Of a DNA stretch of 64,000 nucleotides, positions 17,151-25,388 are shown one piece after another (position 1 is the first letter of the stretch; every line of letters begins with the position of its first letter). Below the pieces are notes generated by a model, which saw only the letters and a program-made list of their open reading frames with translations, ran no database searches and was not told where the DNA came from. The stretch spans positions 1 to 64,000 of the forward strand of contig NZ_LPXN01000127.1 in NCBI RefSeq assembly GCF_001618175.1. The letters run 5' to 3'. Position numbers and translations under genes: made by a program. This stretch comes from Oceanibaculum pacificum. GTDB taxonomy: Bacteria; Pseudomonadota; Alphaproteobacteria; Oceanibaculales; Oceanibaculaceae.

Positions 17151-17219
17151 GGGAGCGAATCCCCGTGGTTGGCGCGATATCCCCGGTTGCGGGGCGGGAA
17201 GGGAACAACAGGCGCTCCC
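17151..17219 (+). ncRNA. Candidate structured leader RNA of the 24-aa ORF
   Basis: GGGAGCG (17151-17157) can pair with CGCTCCC (17213-17219). They enclose a strong hairpin, CCCCG (17181-17185), loop GTTG, CGGGG (17190-17194). The element is GC-rich, follows an AT-rich promoter-like stretch and ends 51 bp before the microprotein start. I do not recognise a known riboswitch class. It may simply be a stable 5' UTR. Confidence 0.35.
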
Positions 17220-17270
17220 CGGTGGTTATTTACCCATAGTTCCGTCGCCAATCACAAAGGATACCCTCTC

Positions 17271-17345
17271 ATGCATTCCATCATCTATCTGGTCGGCCTC
17301 GTCGTCGTGGTGATCGCTATTCTCTCGTTCCTCGGTTTCGCCTGA
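17271..17345 (+). CDS. 24-residue single-pass membrane microprotein
   Basis: The ORF starts MHSIIYLVGLVVVVIAIL and ends SFLGFA, stop TGA. AAAGGA stands 8 nt ahead of the ATG. Almost the whole length is one hydrophobic helix. I recall similar tiny ORFs of the form M-x-x-IIYxVGLVVxVxAxLSFxG in other alphaproteobacteria, usually annotated as hypothetical. Function unknown; sizes like this are often regulatory or structural partners of membrane complexes. The ribosome site, hydrophobic pattern and apparent conservation support a real gene despite its length. Confidence 0.65.
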   Translation: MHSIIYLVGLVVVVIAILSFLGFA

Positions 17346-17355
17346 GGGCAGTCCC

Positions 17356-17823
17356 CTAGCCGAGCGGCGGCAGGCCGCTCGGCTGGACCGACAGGTTCAT
17401 CATTGCGCCCTCGGCGCGAAAGCCGTTTGCCAGGAGGGAATTCATCAATCCACCCCTGCTTGATGGAACCCAGGCGCGGATCGTCTCGCATCCCGAACGC
17501 TGTGCGATGCGTGTCAGGGCGGCTGTCATCGCTTCGACGACAATAGCCGGGTCCATCATATCCATTGCGGCAAAATTCTCCGCCAGAAGCGCCTGGCTCG
17601 GCCAGCCATGGGGCACGCGCCAATACAGGCAAAGCCCAGTCAGATAGCCGTTTTCGGATCTGGCAATGAGGATTCCGCCGTCATTCTCAGCTGTGAGAGG
17701 GATGAGTTTATTGGCCAGGTCGCGCCATTGATGGCGACTCAGAAAGGGCAATTCCGCCGCGATCAGGGGGAAAGCCTGGTCGATATCCTGGGGCTGCAAC
17801 AGTCCGACCGAGACGCTACGCAC
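17356..17823 (-). CDS. GNAT-like acetyltransferase, divergent
   Basis: A 155-residue protein with a GNAT-like outline. There is an N-terminal beta strand and helix (SVGLLQPQDIDQAFPLIAAELPFLSRHQW), central strands GGILIARSENGYLTGLCLYWR, a helix, and a late IRAWVP...LLANGFRAEGAMMNL resembling the terminal GNAT strands. The acetyl-CoA pyrophosphate loop (Q/RxxGxG/A) is not clear, so activity is uncertain. It converges with the 24-aa ORF. An 11-bp hairpin (17358-17384) lies over its last codons. It diverges from the FNR-type gene. Confidence 0.5.
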   Translation of the reverse strand: MRSVSVGLLQPQDIDQAFPLIAAELPFLSRHQWRDLANKLIPLTAENDGGILIARSENGYLTGLCLYWRVPHGWPSQALLAENFAAMDMMDPAIVVEAMTAALTRIAQRSGCETIRAWVPSSRGGLMNSLLANGFRAEGAMMNLSVQPSGLPPLG

Positions 17824-17882
17824 TGCCGACCTCGATATAAGCTCGAATGCTCGACCTTATTCTGGAAAATCAGCCAAAGACA

Positions 17883-17896
17883 TTGCGCTGGATCAA
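17883..17896 (+). promoter_or_regulatory. FNR/FixK-type box upstream of the FNR-type gene
   Basis: TTGCGCTGGATCAA matches the FNR/FixK dyad (TTGAT-N4-ATCAA) with two substitutions in the left half. A TATATT -10-like hexamer at 17917-17922 would put the start site near 17929 and the box centre close to -40. That is the class II activator position. It suggests autoregulation of the downstream regulator. Confidence 0.6.
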
Positions 17897-17964
17897 TTTG
17901 CCACACAGCGCGCGGTTATATTTAGCGCTATTATAAAGGCGTCTTCTCTCAATGGGAGACGGCC

Positions 17965-18717
17965 ATGTCCCAGACAGCCGTTCATCAGTGCACACACGCC
18001 GCCTTGCCGCTTGCGCTCGCCGGTGTGTCCGATCCTTGCAGCCATTGCGAATCGCGGTCGATCAGCCTGTGCAGCTCGCTTGACGAGCAGGGGCTGGCGG
18101 CGCTGTCGCGGATTACCGCTGCGGTGCCCTATGCCGCCAAGACGGATTTTGTCAGCGAGGGCGAGCCGGCAACCTATCTGTTCAACGTCACCAGCGGCAC
18201 GGTGAAGCTGTACCGCCTGCTCGCGGACGGGCGGCGGCAGATTGTCGGGTTTCTTTCGGCCGGCGATTTCATCGGCATCGCGGTGAATGACCGTTATCTC
18301 TATTCCGCCGAGACGGTGACGCCCGTCACCGTCTGCCGCTTCGCCAAGAGCAAGTTCAAGACTGTGCTGGAGGATTATCCGGCGCTGGAAAAGCGCCTGT
18401 TCCTGATGGCGAAGAACGAGCTGGCGGCGGCGCAGGATCAGATTCTGCTGCTGGGCCGCAAGACCGCGCGCGAGCGAATCGCCTCCTTCCTGGTGATGAT
18501 GGACAAGCGGGGGGCTCAACCGAAGGGCGCTGCGCTGCATGCCGTGCACCTGCCGATGAGCCGCAGCGACATCGCCGATTATCTGGGACTCACCATCGAG
18601 ACGGTCAGCCGCACCTTCACCCAGTTCCGCAATGACGGGCTGATCCGGCTGGAAGGCATCAGCGGCGTCACGCTGCTCGATCCGGACGGGCTGGCGGAGC
18701 TGGCCGAGGGGCTCTGA
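17965..18717 (+). CDS. fnr: FNR-type [4Fe-4S] oxygen-sensing transcription regulator
   Basis: A 250-residue Crp/Fnr regulator. Cysteines C25, C28 and C36 (Cx2Cx7C) and a central cysteine near residue 124 match the FnrL/Anr/FnrN cluster ligands rather than the cysteine-free FixK type. A cyclic-nucleotide-like beta barrel is followed by the long dimer helix and the helix-turn-helix MSRSDIADYLGLTIETVSRTF (about 190-211). When its cluster is intact under low oxygen it should dimerise and bind TTGAT-N4-ATCAA. It converges with ccoP across 3 bp. The perfect box at 23082 is its obvious local target. Confidence 0.93.
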   Translation: MSQTAVHQCTHAALPLALAGVSDPCSHCESRSISLCSSLDEQGLAALSRITAAVPYAAKTDFVSEGEPATYLFNVTSGTVKLYRLLADGRRQIVGFLSAGDFIGIAVNDRYLYSAETVTPVTVCRFAKSKFKTVLEDYPALEKRLFLMAKNELAAAQDQILLLGRKTARERIASFLVMMDKRGAQPKGAALHAVHLPMSRSDIADYLGLTIETVSRTFTQFRNDGLIRLEGISGVTLLDPDGLAELAEGL

Positions 18718-18720
18718 GCG

Positions 18721-19596
18721 TCACTCGCCGCCGCCCAGCGCATGGACATAGACGGTCAGCTGCTTGATCGTCGCGTCGTCCAGCCGGCCGGACCAGGCCG
18801 GCATCACGCCGAAGCGCGCGTTGGTTATCGATTCCACGATCTTTTCCTTGCTGCCGCCATAGAGCCAGATGCGGTCGTTCAATCGGGGCGCGCCCATTTC
18901 CCGCATGCCTTCGCCAGTCGCGCCATGGCAAGCGGCGCACTGGGCCTCGTATATCGGCTGGCCGTGTGCCGCGGCGAGCGGGTCGGTGGCCCGGCTGGAT
19001 AGCGACAGCACGAACTCGGCCACGTCGGCGATCTCGCCGCGCTTCAGTATGCCGTCGGCGCCGAATTTCGGCATTTCGGAGTAGCGCGAGTCAGGATCGG
19101 CGTTGCGGATGCCGTGCAGGATGGTGCGCTCGATTTCCGCCAGGCCGCCGCCCCACAGCCATTCATCGTCGACCAGTGCCGGAAAGCCGGGATTTCCGGC
19201 GCCGCCCGCGCCATGGCAGGCGGCGCAATTATCGCCGAATGCCACCCGGCCGCCGGCCAGCGCGAAGGACAGCAGGTCGGGATTGGCGCGGATTTCCTCC
19301 AGCGAGGCCTGGGCGATGGCCCCGCGCAGGCCGGCCTGGTCGGCCCGATGCGCCGTCAGGCGGCCGGCGATGTCCGCGCGTTGCGAATAGCCCAGCACGC
19401 CCTTGGTGTAGCCGCCACCCATCAGGCTTGGCCAGGCCGGATAGAGCACCCAATAGCCGATCGCCCAGACGATGGTGGCGTAGAACAGATACATCAGCCA
19501 TTTCGGGGCGGGGTTATCCAGCTCCCGGATGCCGTCCCATTCATGGCCGGTGGTTTCGGTTACGCTTACAGGGTCTTTCTCGATATGGCTCGACAT
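18721..19596 (-). CDS. ccoP: cbb3 oxidase subunit CcoP (di-haem cytochrome c)
   Basis: A 291-residue membrane-anchored c-type cytochrome that passes electrons to CcoN. An N-terminal membrane helix is at about 32-55 (WLMYLFYATIVWAIGYWVLY). The two haem motifs are CAACHGAGGAG and CAACHGATGEG, with distal methionines likely in SEMPKFG and GVMPAW. Last gene of the ccoNOQP operon, 3 bp after ccoQ. Confidence 0.95.
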   Translation of the reverse strand: MSSHIEKDPVSVTETTGHEWDGIRELDNPAPKWLMYLFYATIVWAIGYWVLYPAWPSLMGGGYTKGVLGYSQRADIAGRLTAHRADQAGLRGAIAQASLEEIRANPDLLSFALAGGRVAFGDNCAACHGAGGAGNPGFPALVDDEWLWGGGLAEIERTILHGIRNADPDSRYSEMPKFGADGILKRGEIADVAEFVLSLSSRATDPLAAAHGQPIYEAQCAACHGATGEGMREMGAPRLNDRIWLYGGSKEKIVESITNARFGVMPAWSGRLDDATIKQLTVYVHALGGGE

Positions 19597-19599
19597 GGC

Positions 19600-19776
19600 T
19601 CAGTCCTTCGACTCTTGCCGGGGCGTTTCGTCGTTCAGCGGGATGCGGCTGGCGTCGCGATAGCGCTTGCCGGCGCCGGGGCGGACCGTCCACAGGATCA
19701 TCCCAAGGAAGATCAGCATGAGCCACAGGCCCCAATAGTGGCGCAGCGCGCCGGCGAGCTCCTGGAAGATGTCCAT
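19600..19776 (-). CDS. ccoQ: cbb3 oxidase subunit CcoQ
   Basis: A 58-residue protein starting MDIFQELAGALRHYWG. It has one membrane helix (LWLMLIFLGMILWTV, about 17-31) and a charged cytoplasmic tail ending PRQESKD. It occupies the normal CcoQ position between ccoO and ccoP and has the expected size. CcoQ stabilises the oxidase complex. It starts 8 bp after the ccoO stop and ends 3 bp before the ccoP start. Confidence 0.88.
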   Translation of the reverse strand: MDIFQELAGALRHYWGLWLMLIFLGMILWTVRPGAGKRYRDASRIPLNDETPRQESKD

Positions 19777-19784
19777 GGCTGCCT

Positions 19785-20540
19785 CTATTGCTTCAGGTCT
19801 TCGAGGCCGTGAGCGCTGAAATCGACCAGCGTGCCCAGCATCTGCATATAGGCGATCAGCGCATCCATCTCGGTCAGCCGCTGCGGGTTGCCGTCGAAAT
19901 TCGCAACCATGGCTTTTGGATAGCGTTTCTGCAGATCGCCGGTGTCGGCATCCGGGTCGGCCTGGGCGCGCAGGTCGGCCTGGGCGTTGGCGATCATCTC
20001 GTCGCTATAGGGCACGCCCACCGCGCGCAGGGCCCGCAGGTGATCGGCGATATCCGACTGGCTGACCGCACGTGCCGCCAGGAAGGCGTATGGCGGCATG
20101 ATCGATTCCGGCACCACGGCGCGTGGGTCGCTCATATGCACGACATGCCATTCGTTGGAATATTTGCCGCCGACGCGCGCCAGATCCGGCCCGGTGCGCT
20201 TGGAGCCCCACTGGAACGGATGGTCGTACAGGCTCTCGGCCGCCAGGCTGTAATGGCCGTAGCGCTCCACCTCGTCGCGGAACGGGCGAATCTGCTGGCT
20301 GTGGCAGGTATAGCACCCTTCCCGCACATAGATGTTGCGGCCGATCTGCTCCAGCGGGGTGTAGGGGCGCACGCCCTGCACCCGCTCGATGGTGGTCTCG
20401 ATGGTGAAGAGCGGGACGATCTCGACGATGCCGCCGATGGAGATGGTCAGCAGCACCAGAACGAGCATCAGCAACCCGTTCTTCTCGATACGCGCATGGC
20501 TGAAAATAGGCTCTCGGATGGCCATGATTGTCTCCGTCAC
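19785..20540 (-). CDS. ccoO: cbb3 oxidase subunit CcoO (mono-haem cytochrome c)
   Basis: A 251-residue subunit. One N-terminal membrane helix ([21 protein letters not shown], about 23-43) is followed by a periplasmic cytochrome domain with the single motif CYTCHSQ near residue 76. The family signatures [14 protein letters not shown] and [10 protein letters not shown] are present. The first ATG overlaps the ccoN stop (ATGA at 20537-20540). An internal ATG five codons later (MAIREPIF) is an alternative start. Confidence 0.95.
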   Translation of the reverse strand: MTETIMAIREPIFSHARIEKNGLLMLVLVLLTISIGGIVEIVPLFTIETTIERVQGVRPYTPLEQIGRNIYVREGCYTCHSQQIRPFRDEVERYGHYSLAAESLYDHPFQWGSKRTGPDLARVGGKYSNEWHVVHMSDPRAVVPESIMPPYAFLAARAVSQSDIADHLRALRAVGVPYSDEMIANAQADLRAQADPDADTGDLQKRYPKAMVANFDGNPQRLTEMDALIAYMQMLGTLVDFSAHGLEDLKQ

Positions 20541-22033
20541 TCAGCGGGATTGAGGGCGCCGGTGCGGCCCGAAGGAGAGCGGGGGCGGGCGAGGGGGGCT
20601 TCCGCCCGCTCGTGCCCCTGAACGGTGCGCACGAGGTTGTAGACCATGATCAGCGCGCCCAGCAGGAACAGCACGCCGCCCAGCCCGCGGATGACGTAGA
20701 AGGGATGCATCGCCGCCACGGTCTCGACGAAGCTGTATTGCAGGAAGCCCAGATGGTCGTAGGCCCGCCACATCAGCCCCTGCATGATGCCCGACACCCA
20801 CATGGAGGTGATGTAGAGCACGATGCCCAGCGTCGCGATCCAGTAATGCCAGCCGACCAGCCGCAGCGAATAGAGTTCCTTCCGGCCCCATAGCTTCGGC
20901 ACCAGATCGTAGACCGCGCCGAAGCTGATGAAGGCGACCCACCCCAGCGCGCCGGAATGCACATGGCCGATGGTCCAGTCGGTATAGTGCGACAGCGCGT
21001 TCACCGCCTTGATCGACATGACCGGCCCTTCGAAGGTCGACATGCCGTAGAAGGCGACCGAGGTGACCAGGAAGCGCAGCACTGGGTCGGTCCGCAGCTT
21101 GTCCCACGCGCCCGAGAGGGTCATGATTCCGTTCACCATGCCGCCCCAGGACGGCACCCACAGCATGATCGAGAAGGTCATGCCCAGCGTCTGCGCCCAG
21201 TCCGGCAGCGCCGTATAGTGCAGATGGTGCGGCCCGGCCCAGATATAGAGGAAGATCAGCGCCCAGAAATGGATGATCGACAGCCGGTAGGAATAGACCG
21301 GCCGGTCGGCGCGCTTGGGAACGAAGTAATACATCATCCCCAGGAAGCCGGCGGTGAGGAAGAAGCCGACCGCGTTATGCCCGTACCACCACTGGATCAG
21401 CGCATCCTGCACGCCAGAGGCCGCCGAATAGCTCTTGGCGCCCGCCAGCGACACCGGCATCGCCAAATTATTCACGATATGCAGCACCGCGATGGTGACG
21501 ATGAAGGCGAGATAGAACCAGTTCGCCACATAGATATGCGGTTCCCGCCGGGTCAGCACGGTTCCCAGGAACACCACCAGATAGGCCACCCATACCAGCG
21601 TCAGCCAGAGATCGACATACCATTCCGGCTCGGCATATTCCCGGCCCTGGCTGATGCCAAGCACATAGCCCAGCGCCGCCATGACGATAAAGAACTGGTA
21701 GCCCCAGAACACGAACCGGCTAAGCGCCCAGCCGCCGAACAACGGTGCGCGACAGGTGCGCTGCACCACATAGAAGGAGGTGCCGAGTAGCGCGTTGCCG
21801 CCGAAGGCGAAGATCGCCGCCGAGGTGTGCAGCGGCCGCAGCCGGCCGAAGCTGGTGTATTCCAACCCCAGATTGAGCGCCGGAAAGGCAAGCTGGAAGG
21901 CGATATAGACCCCGGCCGCGAAGGCGACGATGCCCCAGAACATGGCGGCGACGACAAACAGCCGCACCACCGCTTCGTCATAGGTGGCGACAGGGCGGGT
22001 GGCCGGGACGGCGTCAATCGTGGCTATGGTCAC
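20537..22033 (-). CDS. ccoN: cbb3 oxidase catalytic subunit CcoN
   Basis: A 498-residue haem-copper oxidase catalytic subunit with about 12 membrane helices. It reduces O2 with very high affinity under microaerobic conditions. Recognisable ligand regions are [14 protein letters not shown] (low-spin haem), [21 protein letters not shown] (CuB histidine and cross-linked Tyr region), [13 protein letters not shown] (two CuB histidines) and [12 protein letters not shown]. The start overlaps the stop of the 72-residue membrane protein gene by 4 bp. Confidence 0.96.
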   Translation of the reverse strand: MTIATIDAVPATRPVATYDEAVVRLFVVAAMFWGIVAFAAGVYIAFQLAFPALNLGLEYTSFGRLRPLHTSAAIFAFGGNALLGTSFYVVQRTCRAPLFGGWALSRFVFWGYQFFIVMAALGYVLGISQGREYAEPEWYVDLWLTLVWVAYLVVFLGTVLTRREPHIYVANWFYLAFIVTIAVLHIVNNLAMPVSLAGAKSYSAASGVQDALIQWWYGHNAVGFFLTAGFLGMMYYFVPKRADRPVYSYRLSIIHFWALIFLYIWAGPHHLHYTALPDWAQTLGMTFSIMLWVPSWGGMVNGIMTLSGAWDKLRTDPVLRFLVTSVAFYGMSTFEGPVMSIKAVNALSHYTDWTIGHVHSGALGWVAFISFGAVYDLVPKLWGRKELYSLRLVGWHYWIATLGIVLYITSMWVSGIMQGLMWRAYDHLGFLQYSFVETVAAMHPFYVIRGLGGVLFLLGALIMVYNLVRTVQGHERAEAPLARPRSPSGRTGALNPAE

Positions 22034-22248
22034 GACAGACCTCCCTGATCCTCGTCGAAGCCGTATTTCAGCAGCCCGAAGATGAACAGCACGCCAAAGC
22101 CGAACAGCGACAGGCCGAACAGATAGACCGCGCCATCGCGCGCGCCGGCGGCCATGAACAGGCCGATCAGCGCCAGCAACCCGGTCGCGCTGCCCAGCAG
22201 CCAGACACCGTTGGGAATCATGGGTTGCGTCTCCTTATTGTCAGTCAT
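22030..22248 (-). CDS. 72-residue two-helix membrane protein of the cco operon
   Basis: A small protein with two hydrophobic segments, about 13-33 ([21 protein letters not shown]) and 39-62 ([21 protein letters not shown]), and an acidic tail DEDQGGLS. It is coupled on both sides. Its start lies inside the end of the DUF2189 gene (8-bp overlap), and its stop overlaps the ccoN start (ATGA). That position suggests an assembly factor or accessory subunit of the cbb3 oxidase. It is larger than CcoM and unlike CcoQ. I do not recognise a named family. Confidence 0.72.
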   Translation of the reverse strand: MTDNKETQPMIPNGVWLLGSATGLLALIGLFMAAGARDGAVYLFGLSLFGFGVLFIFGLLKYGFDEDQGGLS

Positions 22249-23026
22249 CTTCGAGAGTCACGAGGTCGCGATAGGCATGCCAGCTGGCGAAGCCGAGCAG
22301 CGGGTAGGTCAGCATCAGTCCCAGGAATCCCAAGGCGATGCCGGCGGCGGTGAACAGGGTGATCAGCGCCCCCCAGCCGATCATCACCAGCAGGTTTTCG
22401 CGCACGACGGCGAGGCTGGTGAGGATGGCGGTGACGGCGTTGACGTCGCGGTCCAGCAGCATCGGGATCGACACCACGCTGATCGCGAAGGCCAGCGAGG
22501 CCAGCGCGCCGCCGACCAGGCAGCCGACGATCAGAAACGGTATGCCGTCGGCCGACAGCAGCGTGCCCGTGACCAGCAGCCCCCAGCTTGGCGGGGTGGC
22601 GCCGAAGAACAGGGCGAAGATCAGGAAGGCGATGCGCACCCAGGCCAGCAGAAGCAGCATCAGGATGACGCCCATGCCGAGAATCTGCGGGTTCTGCCGC
22701 CAGGCGTCGATGCTGCCCGAAAAGCTGTCGATCCGCCCGCGATCGAGCAGCCGGCTGATCTGGTACAGGCCGGTCGCCAGAATCGGCCCGACCAGCATGA
22801 AGCCGGCGGCCAGCGGCAGCAGCAGATAGCCCATCTGCGCCTGATAAAGCCCCAGCGTCAGCCCCAGGCTGAGGAGGGCGACAATGGCCCCGTAGGTAAG
22901 CGCCGCCGTCTGCGCCTGGCGAAAGTCGCGCCAGCCCGCCGCCAGCCAGGCCCAGGGCCGGTCCGGCGATACGCGATGGATGACAATGGGTATATCGTCG
23001 ATCAGCAGGGGTCGTATCTCGCTCAT
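22241..23026 (-). CDS. DUF2189 family membrane protein, first gene of the cco operon
   Basis: A 261-residue protein with about six membrane helices. The N-terminus is MSEIRPLLIDDIPIV; the body is the DUF2189 pattern (RDFRQAQTAALTYGAIVALLS, GFMLVGPILATGLYQISRLLD, WHAYRDLV). Function unknown. The ATG at 23026 is preceded by a strong GAGGAGG on the minus strand, which rules out the longer frame from 23095. The gene is 55 bp downstream of a perfect FNR box and overlaps the next gene, so it is the leading cistron of the oxygen-regulated oxidase operon. Confidence 0.82.
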   Translation of the reverse strand: MSEIRPLLIDDIPIVIHRVSPDRPWAWLAAGWRDFRQAQTAALTYGAIVALLSLGLTLGLYQAQMGYLLLPLAAGFMLVGPILATGLYQISRLLDRGRIDSFSGSIDAWRQNPQILGMGVILMLLLLAWVRIAFLIFALFFGATPPSWGLLVTGTLLSADGIPFLIVGCLVGGALASLAFAISVVSIPMLLDRDVNAVTAILTSLAVVRENLLVMIGWGALITLFTAAGIALGFLGLMLTYPLLGFASWHAYRDLVTLEDD

Positions 23027-23081
23027 GCCGCTCCTCCTCGTCGAAGCTGGCCGATGATGCGGGGGACCGTTGCGCGGCGCC

Positions 23082-23095
23082 TTGATATGGATCAA
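23082..23095. promoter_or_regulatory. Perfect FNR box between the divergent cco operons
   Basis: TTGATATGGATCAA is an exact match to TTGAT-N4-ATCAA. For the minus-strand operon a weak -10 (CATCAT, 23059-23054) would put the start near 23047 and the box at about -41, the class II position. It is also 60 bp ahead of the plus-strand maturation operon, so it may serve both. Confidence 0.88.
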
Positions 23096-23154
23096 TGCCG
23101 GGAAGTTCCGGCCGGGACAGGATCGGGCATCTTTTCCGATAGCGGATTAGCGTC

Positions 23155-23943
23155 ATGCCTCCCGCCGACCCGATCCCCGAGCTGCTGGACTTTGTATTGG
23201 CCGGCCTGTCGCGCTGCGGCGATGCCCTGGCAGGGGCGACCATGGATAATGCCGGGCTGCTGACCGGGCTGTTCCTGGTCGGGCTCGTCGGCAGCGCCAG
23301 CCATTGCGTCGGCATGTGCGGCCCCTTCGTACTGCAGCAGGCCGCCTTGCGCGGCGAGAAAGTGCCGGCTCACGACATGACGGAGCTGCATCGCCTGACC
23401 GGCGTGCTGCTGATCCCGTATCATTTGGGCCGCATCGCCACCTATGCGGCGCTGGGCGCGCTGGCCGGCGGATTGTTCGGCAGCGTCATCAGCTTGAGCG
23501 GTCAGCGCTGGATTGCCGCCGTGCTGTTCGGCATCGCCGCCTTCCTGCTGGCGATGATGGCGGCGGGCCGGATCGGCCTGGTGCGCCGTCGGCTGCTGGC
23601 AGCGGCACCTGTCTGGGCCGGCCCGGTCGCCGAGCGGGCGACGCGGCTGTTCAGCAATCCGGTTGGCTGGCGCGGTTTCGCACTGGGGCTGATGCTGGGC
23701 TTCATTCCCTGCGGCCTGCTCTATGCCGCGCTGATGGCTGCCGGGGCGGCGGGCGATCCGCTGCTGGGCGGCCTGGCGATGGCCGCTTTCGCGCTGGGCA
23801 CCGTGCCGGCGCTGCTGGTCGTCGGCATCGTCGGACGGCTGGCCTGGCGGCGTTGGCAACCGCATCTGGCGCCGGTTCTGCCGCTGCTGTTGCTGGCGAA
23901 TGCCGGGGTGCTGGGCTATCTCGCCTGGAGCAGCCTATCATGA
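23155..23943 (+). CDS. SafE/DsbD-2-like membrane protein of the cbb3 maturation operon
   Basis: A 262-residue protein with six or seven membrane helices, of the group called sulfite exporter TauE/SafE or cytochrome-biogenesis transmembrane domain 2. The motif SHCVGMCGPF (about 49-58) carries two cysteines and could bind copper. FIPCGLLYAALMAAGAAG near 183-200 is a second conserved block. Homologues commonly accompany ccoGHIS, where a copper-handling role is more plausible than sulfite export; that is inference from context. Its stop overlaps ccoG by ATGA. Confidence 0.82.
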   Translation: MPPADPIPELLDFVLAGLSRCGDALAGATMDNAGLLTGLFLVGLVGSASHCVGMCGPFVLQQAALRGEKVPAHDMTELHRLTGVLLIPYHLGRIATYAALGALAGGLFGSVISLSGQRWIAAVLFGIAAFLLAMMAAGRIGLVRRRLLAAAPVWAGPVAERATRLFSNPVGWRGFALGLMLGFIPCGLLYAALMAAGAAGDPLLGGLAMAAFALGTVPALLVVGIVGRLAWRRWQPHLAPVLPLLLLANAGVLGYLAWSSLS

Positions 23944-25388
23944 ACGCGGAACGGCCCCTGCTGGACGAGCCGGCGCCGCGCAAGGCGCTGTTCGCCAATC
24001 GGGCGAAAGTCTATCCGAAGATCGTGGCCGGCCGCTTTCGCCGCCTGAAATGGGCGGCGATGGCGCTGCTGCTGGGGCTCTATTACCTGGCTCCCTGGCT
24101 GCGCTGGGACCGCGGGCCAGGATCGCCGGACCAGGCGATTTTGGCCGATATACCGGGTGCGCGGCTGTATTTCTTCTTCATCGAGATCTGGCCGCAGGAG
24201 GTCTATTACCTGACCGGCGTGCTGATCCTGGGCGCGGTCGGCCTGTTCCTGGCGACCGCCCTGTTCGGCCGCATCTGGTGCGGTTTCGCCTGCCCGCAGA
24301 CGGTGTGGAGCGACCTGTACCTCCAGGTCGAACGCTGGATCGAGGGGGAGCGGGCGGAACGCATCCGCCTCGACCATGCGCCCTGGAGCATCGCTAAGCT
24401 GGCCCGCAAGCTCGCCAAGCATGCCGCCTGGCTGCTGATCGCGGCGGCGACCGGCGGCGCCTGGATCTTCTATTTCAACGATGCGCCGACGCTGATGCGC
24501 GGCCTCGCGCGCTTTCAGGCCTCGCCGACCGTGCTGTTCTTCATCGCCCTGTTCACCGCGACGACCTATTTGCTGGCCGGCTGGGTGCGCGAGCAGATGT
24601 GCATCTATATGTGTCCCTGGCCGCGTTTCCAGGCGGCGATGCTGGACGAGCATTCCACCATCGTCACCTATGAAGCCTGGCGCGGGGAGCCGCGCAGTCC
24701 GAAGCGCAAGACGGAAAGCTGGGACCAGCGCGGCGACTGCATCGATTGCCGGCAATGCGTCCAGGTCTGCCCCACCGGCATCGACATCCGCGACGGCCAG
24801 CAGCTCGCCTGCATCGGCTGCGGCCTGTGCATCGATGCCTGCAACGACATCATGGCCCGCATCGAGCGGCCGGGGGATCTGATCGCCTTCGACACCGAGG
24901 CGAACCAGCCGGCGCGCATGGTTGGCCAGCGGTCCGCTTTGCGTCTCTTCCGGCCGCGCGTGCTGGTTTATGTCGCGCTGCTTGTCGCCGTCGCCGGCAT
25001 CATGCTGTTCAGCCTGATGAACCGCAGCGACACGGAACTAACGGTGCAACGCGACCGCGCGCCCTTGTTCGTGGCGTTGAGCGATGGCGATGTGCGCAAC
25101 AGCTATACCGTGAAAATCCTGAACAAGACCCGCGAGGAGCGGGATTACCGCCTGTCGGTCGACGGCCTGCCGCAGGCCCGGATTACCGTGGTCGGCCATG
25201 AGGGCGAGGCGGGCGATCTGGTCGCCCTGCCGGTGAAGGCGGACGCGGTCGGCAGTTTCCGCATCCATATCCGCGTCCCGCGCGATGTTCTCGCCGGGAG
25301 CAGCACGCCGATAGACCTCGTCGTCACGCCGTTCGAGGCGGCAGAGCGGCATGCCGCATCCACCCTTTTCCTGGGACCGGTTCCATGA
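23940..25388 (+). CDS. ccoG: CcoG/FixG polyferredoxin-like cbb3 maturation protein
   Basis: A 482-residue membrane protein. Membrane helices in the N-terminal two thirds are followed by two 4Fe-4S motifs, CIDCRQCVQVCPTG and CIGCGLCIDACN, another helix and a periplasmic C-terminal Ig-like domain. The family signature RIWCGFACPQTVW is near 110-122. CcoG is a cupric reductase supplying Cu(I) for the oxidase. The start at 23940 is fixed by the ATGA overlap with the SafE-like gene; the longer open frame upstream merely reads that gene in another frame. Confidence 0.95.
   Translation: MNAERPLLDEPAPRKALFANRAKVYPKIVAGRFRRLKWAAMALLLGLYYLAPWLRWDRGPGSPDQAILADIPGARLYFFFIEIWPQEVYYLTGVLILGAVGLFLATALFGRIWCGFACPQTVWSDLYLQVERWIEGERAERIRLDHAPWSIAKLARKLAKHAAWLLIAAATGGAWIFYFNDAPTLMRGLARFQASPTVLFFIALFTATTYLLAGWVREQMCIYMCPWPRFQAAMLDEHSTIVTYEAWRGEPRSPKRKTESWDQRGDCIDCRQCVQVCPTGIDIRDGQQLACIGCGLCIDACNDIMARIERPGDLIAFDTEANQPARMVGQRSALRLFRPRVLVYVALLVAVAGIMLFSLMNRSDTELTVQRDRAPLFVALSDGDVRNSYTVKILNKTREERDYRLSVDGLPQARITVVGHEGEAGDLVALPVKADAVGSFRIHIRVPRDVLAGSSTPIDLVVTPFEAAERHAASTLFLGPVP

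Larger units (their letters stand above)
16823..17270. other. AT-rich intergenic region
   Basis: About 450 bp between the BCCT start (minus) and the 24-residue ORF (plus). The segment 16900-17145 is conspicuously AT-rich against the GC-rich background and contains no ORF I can support. It holds a perfect palindrome (17043-17056) and, at its right end, paired segments that could form a structured leader RNA (17151-17219). Promoters for both flanking genes are expected here. Confidence 0.7.

Noticed and set aside
17358-17384. Hairpin as terminator of the 24-aa ORF
   Set aside because: The 11-bp stem is real, but it has no T run after it and overlaps the last codons of the GNAT-like gene, so a terminator role is not supported.
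23304-25388. A 694-codon open frame covering ccoG
   Set aside because: The first 212 codons lie in an alternative frame of the SafE-like gene. The ATGA overlap at 23940 marks the true ccoG start.
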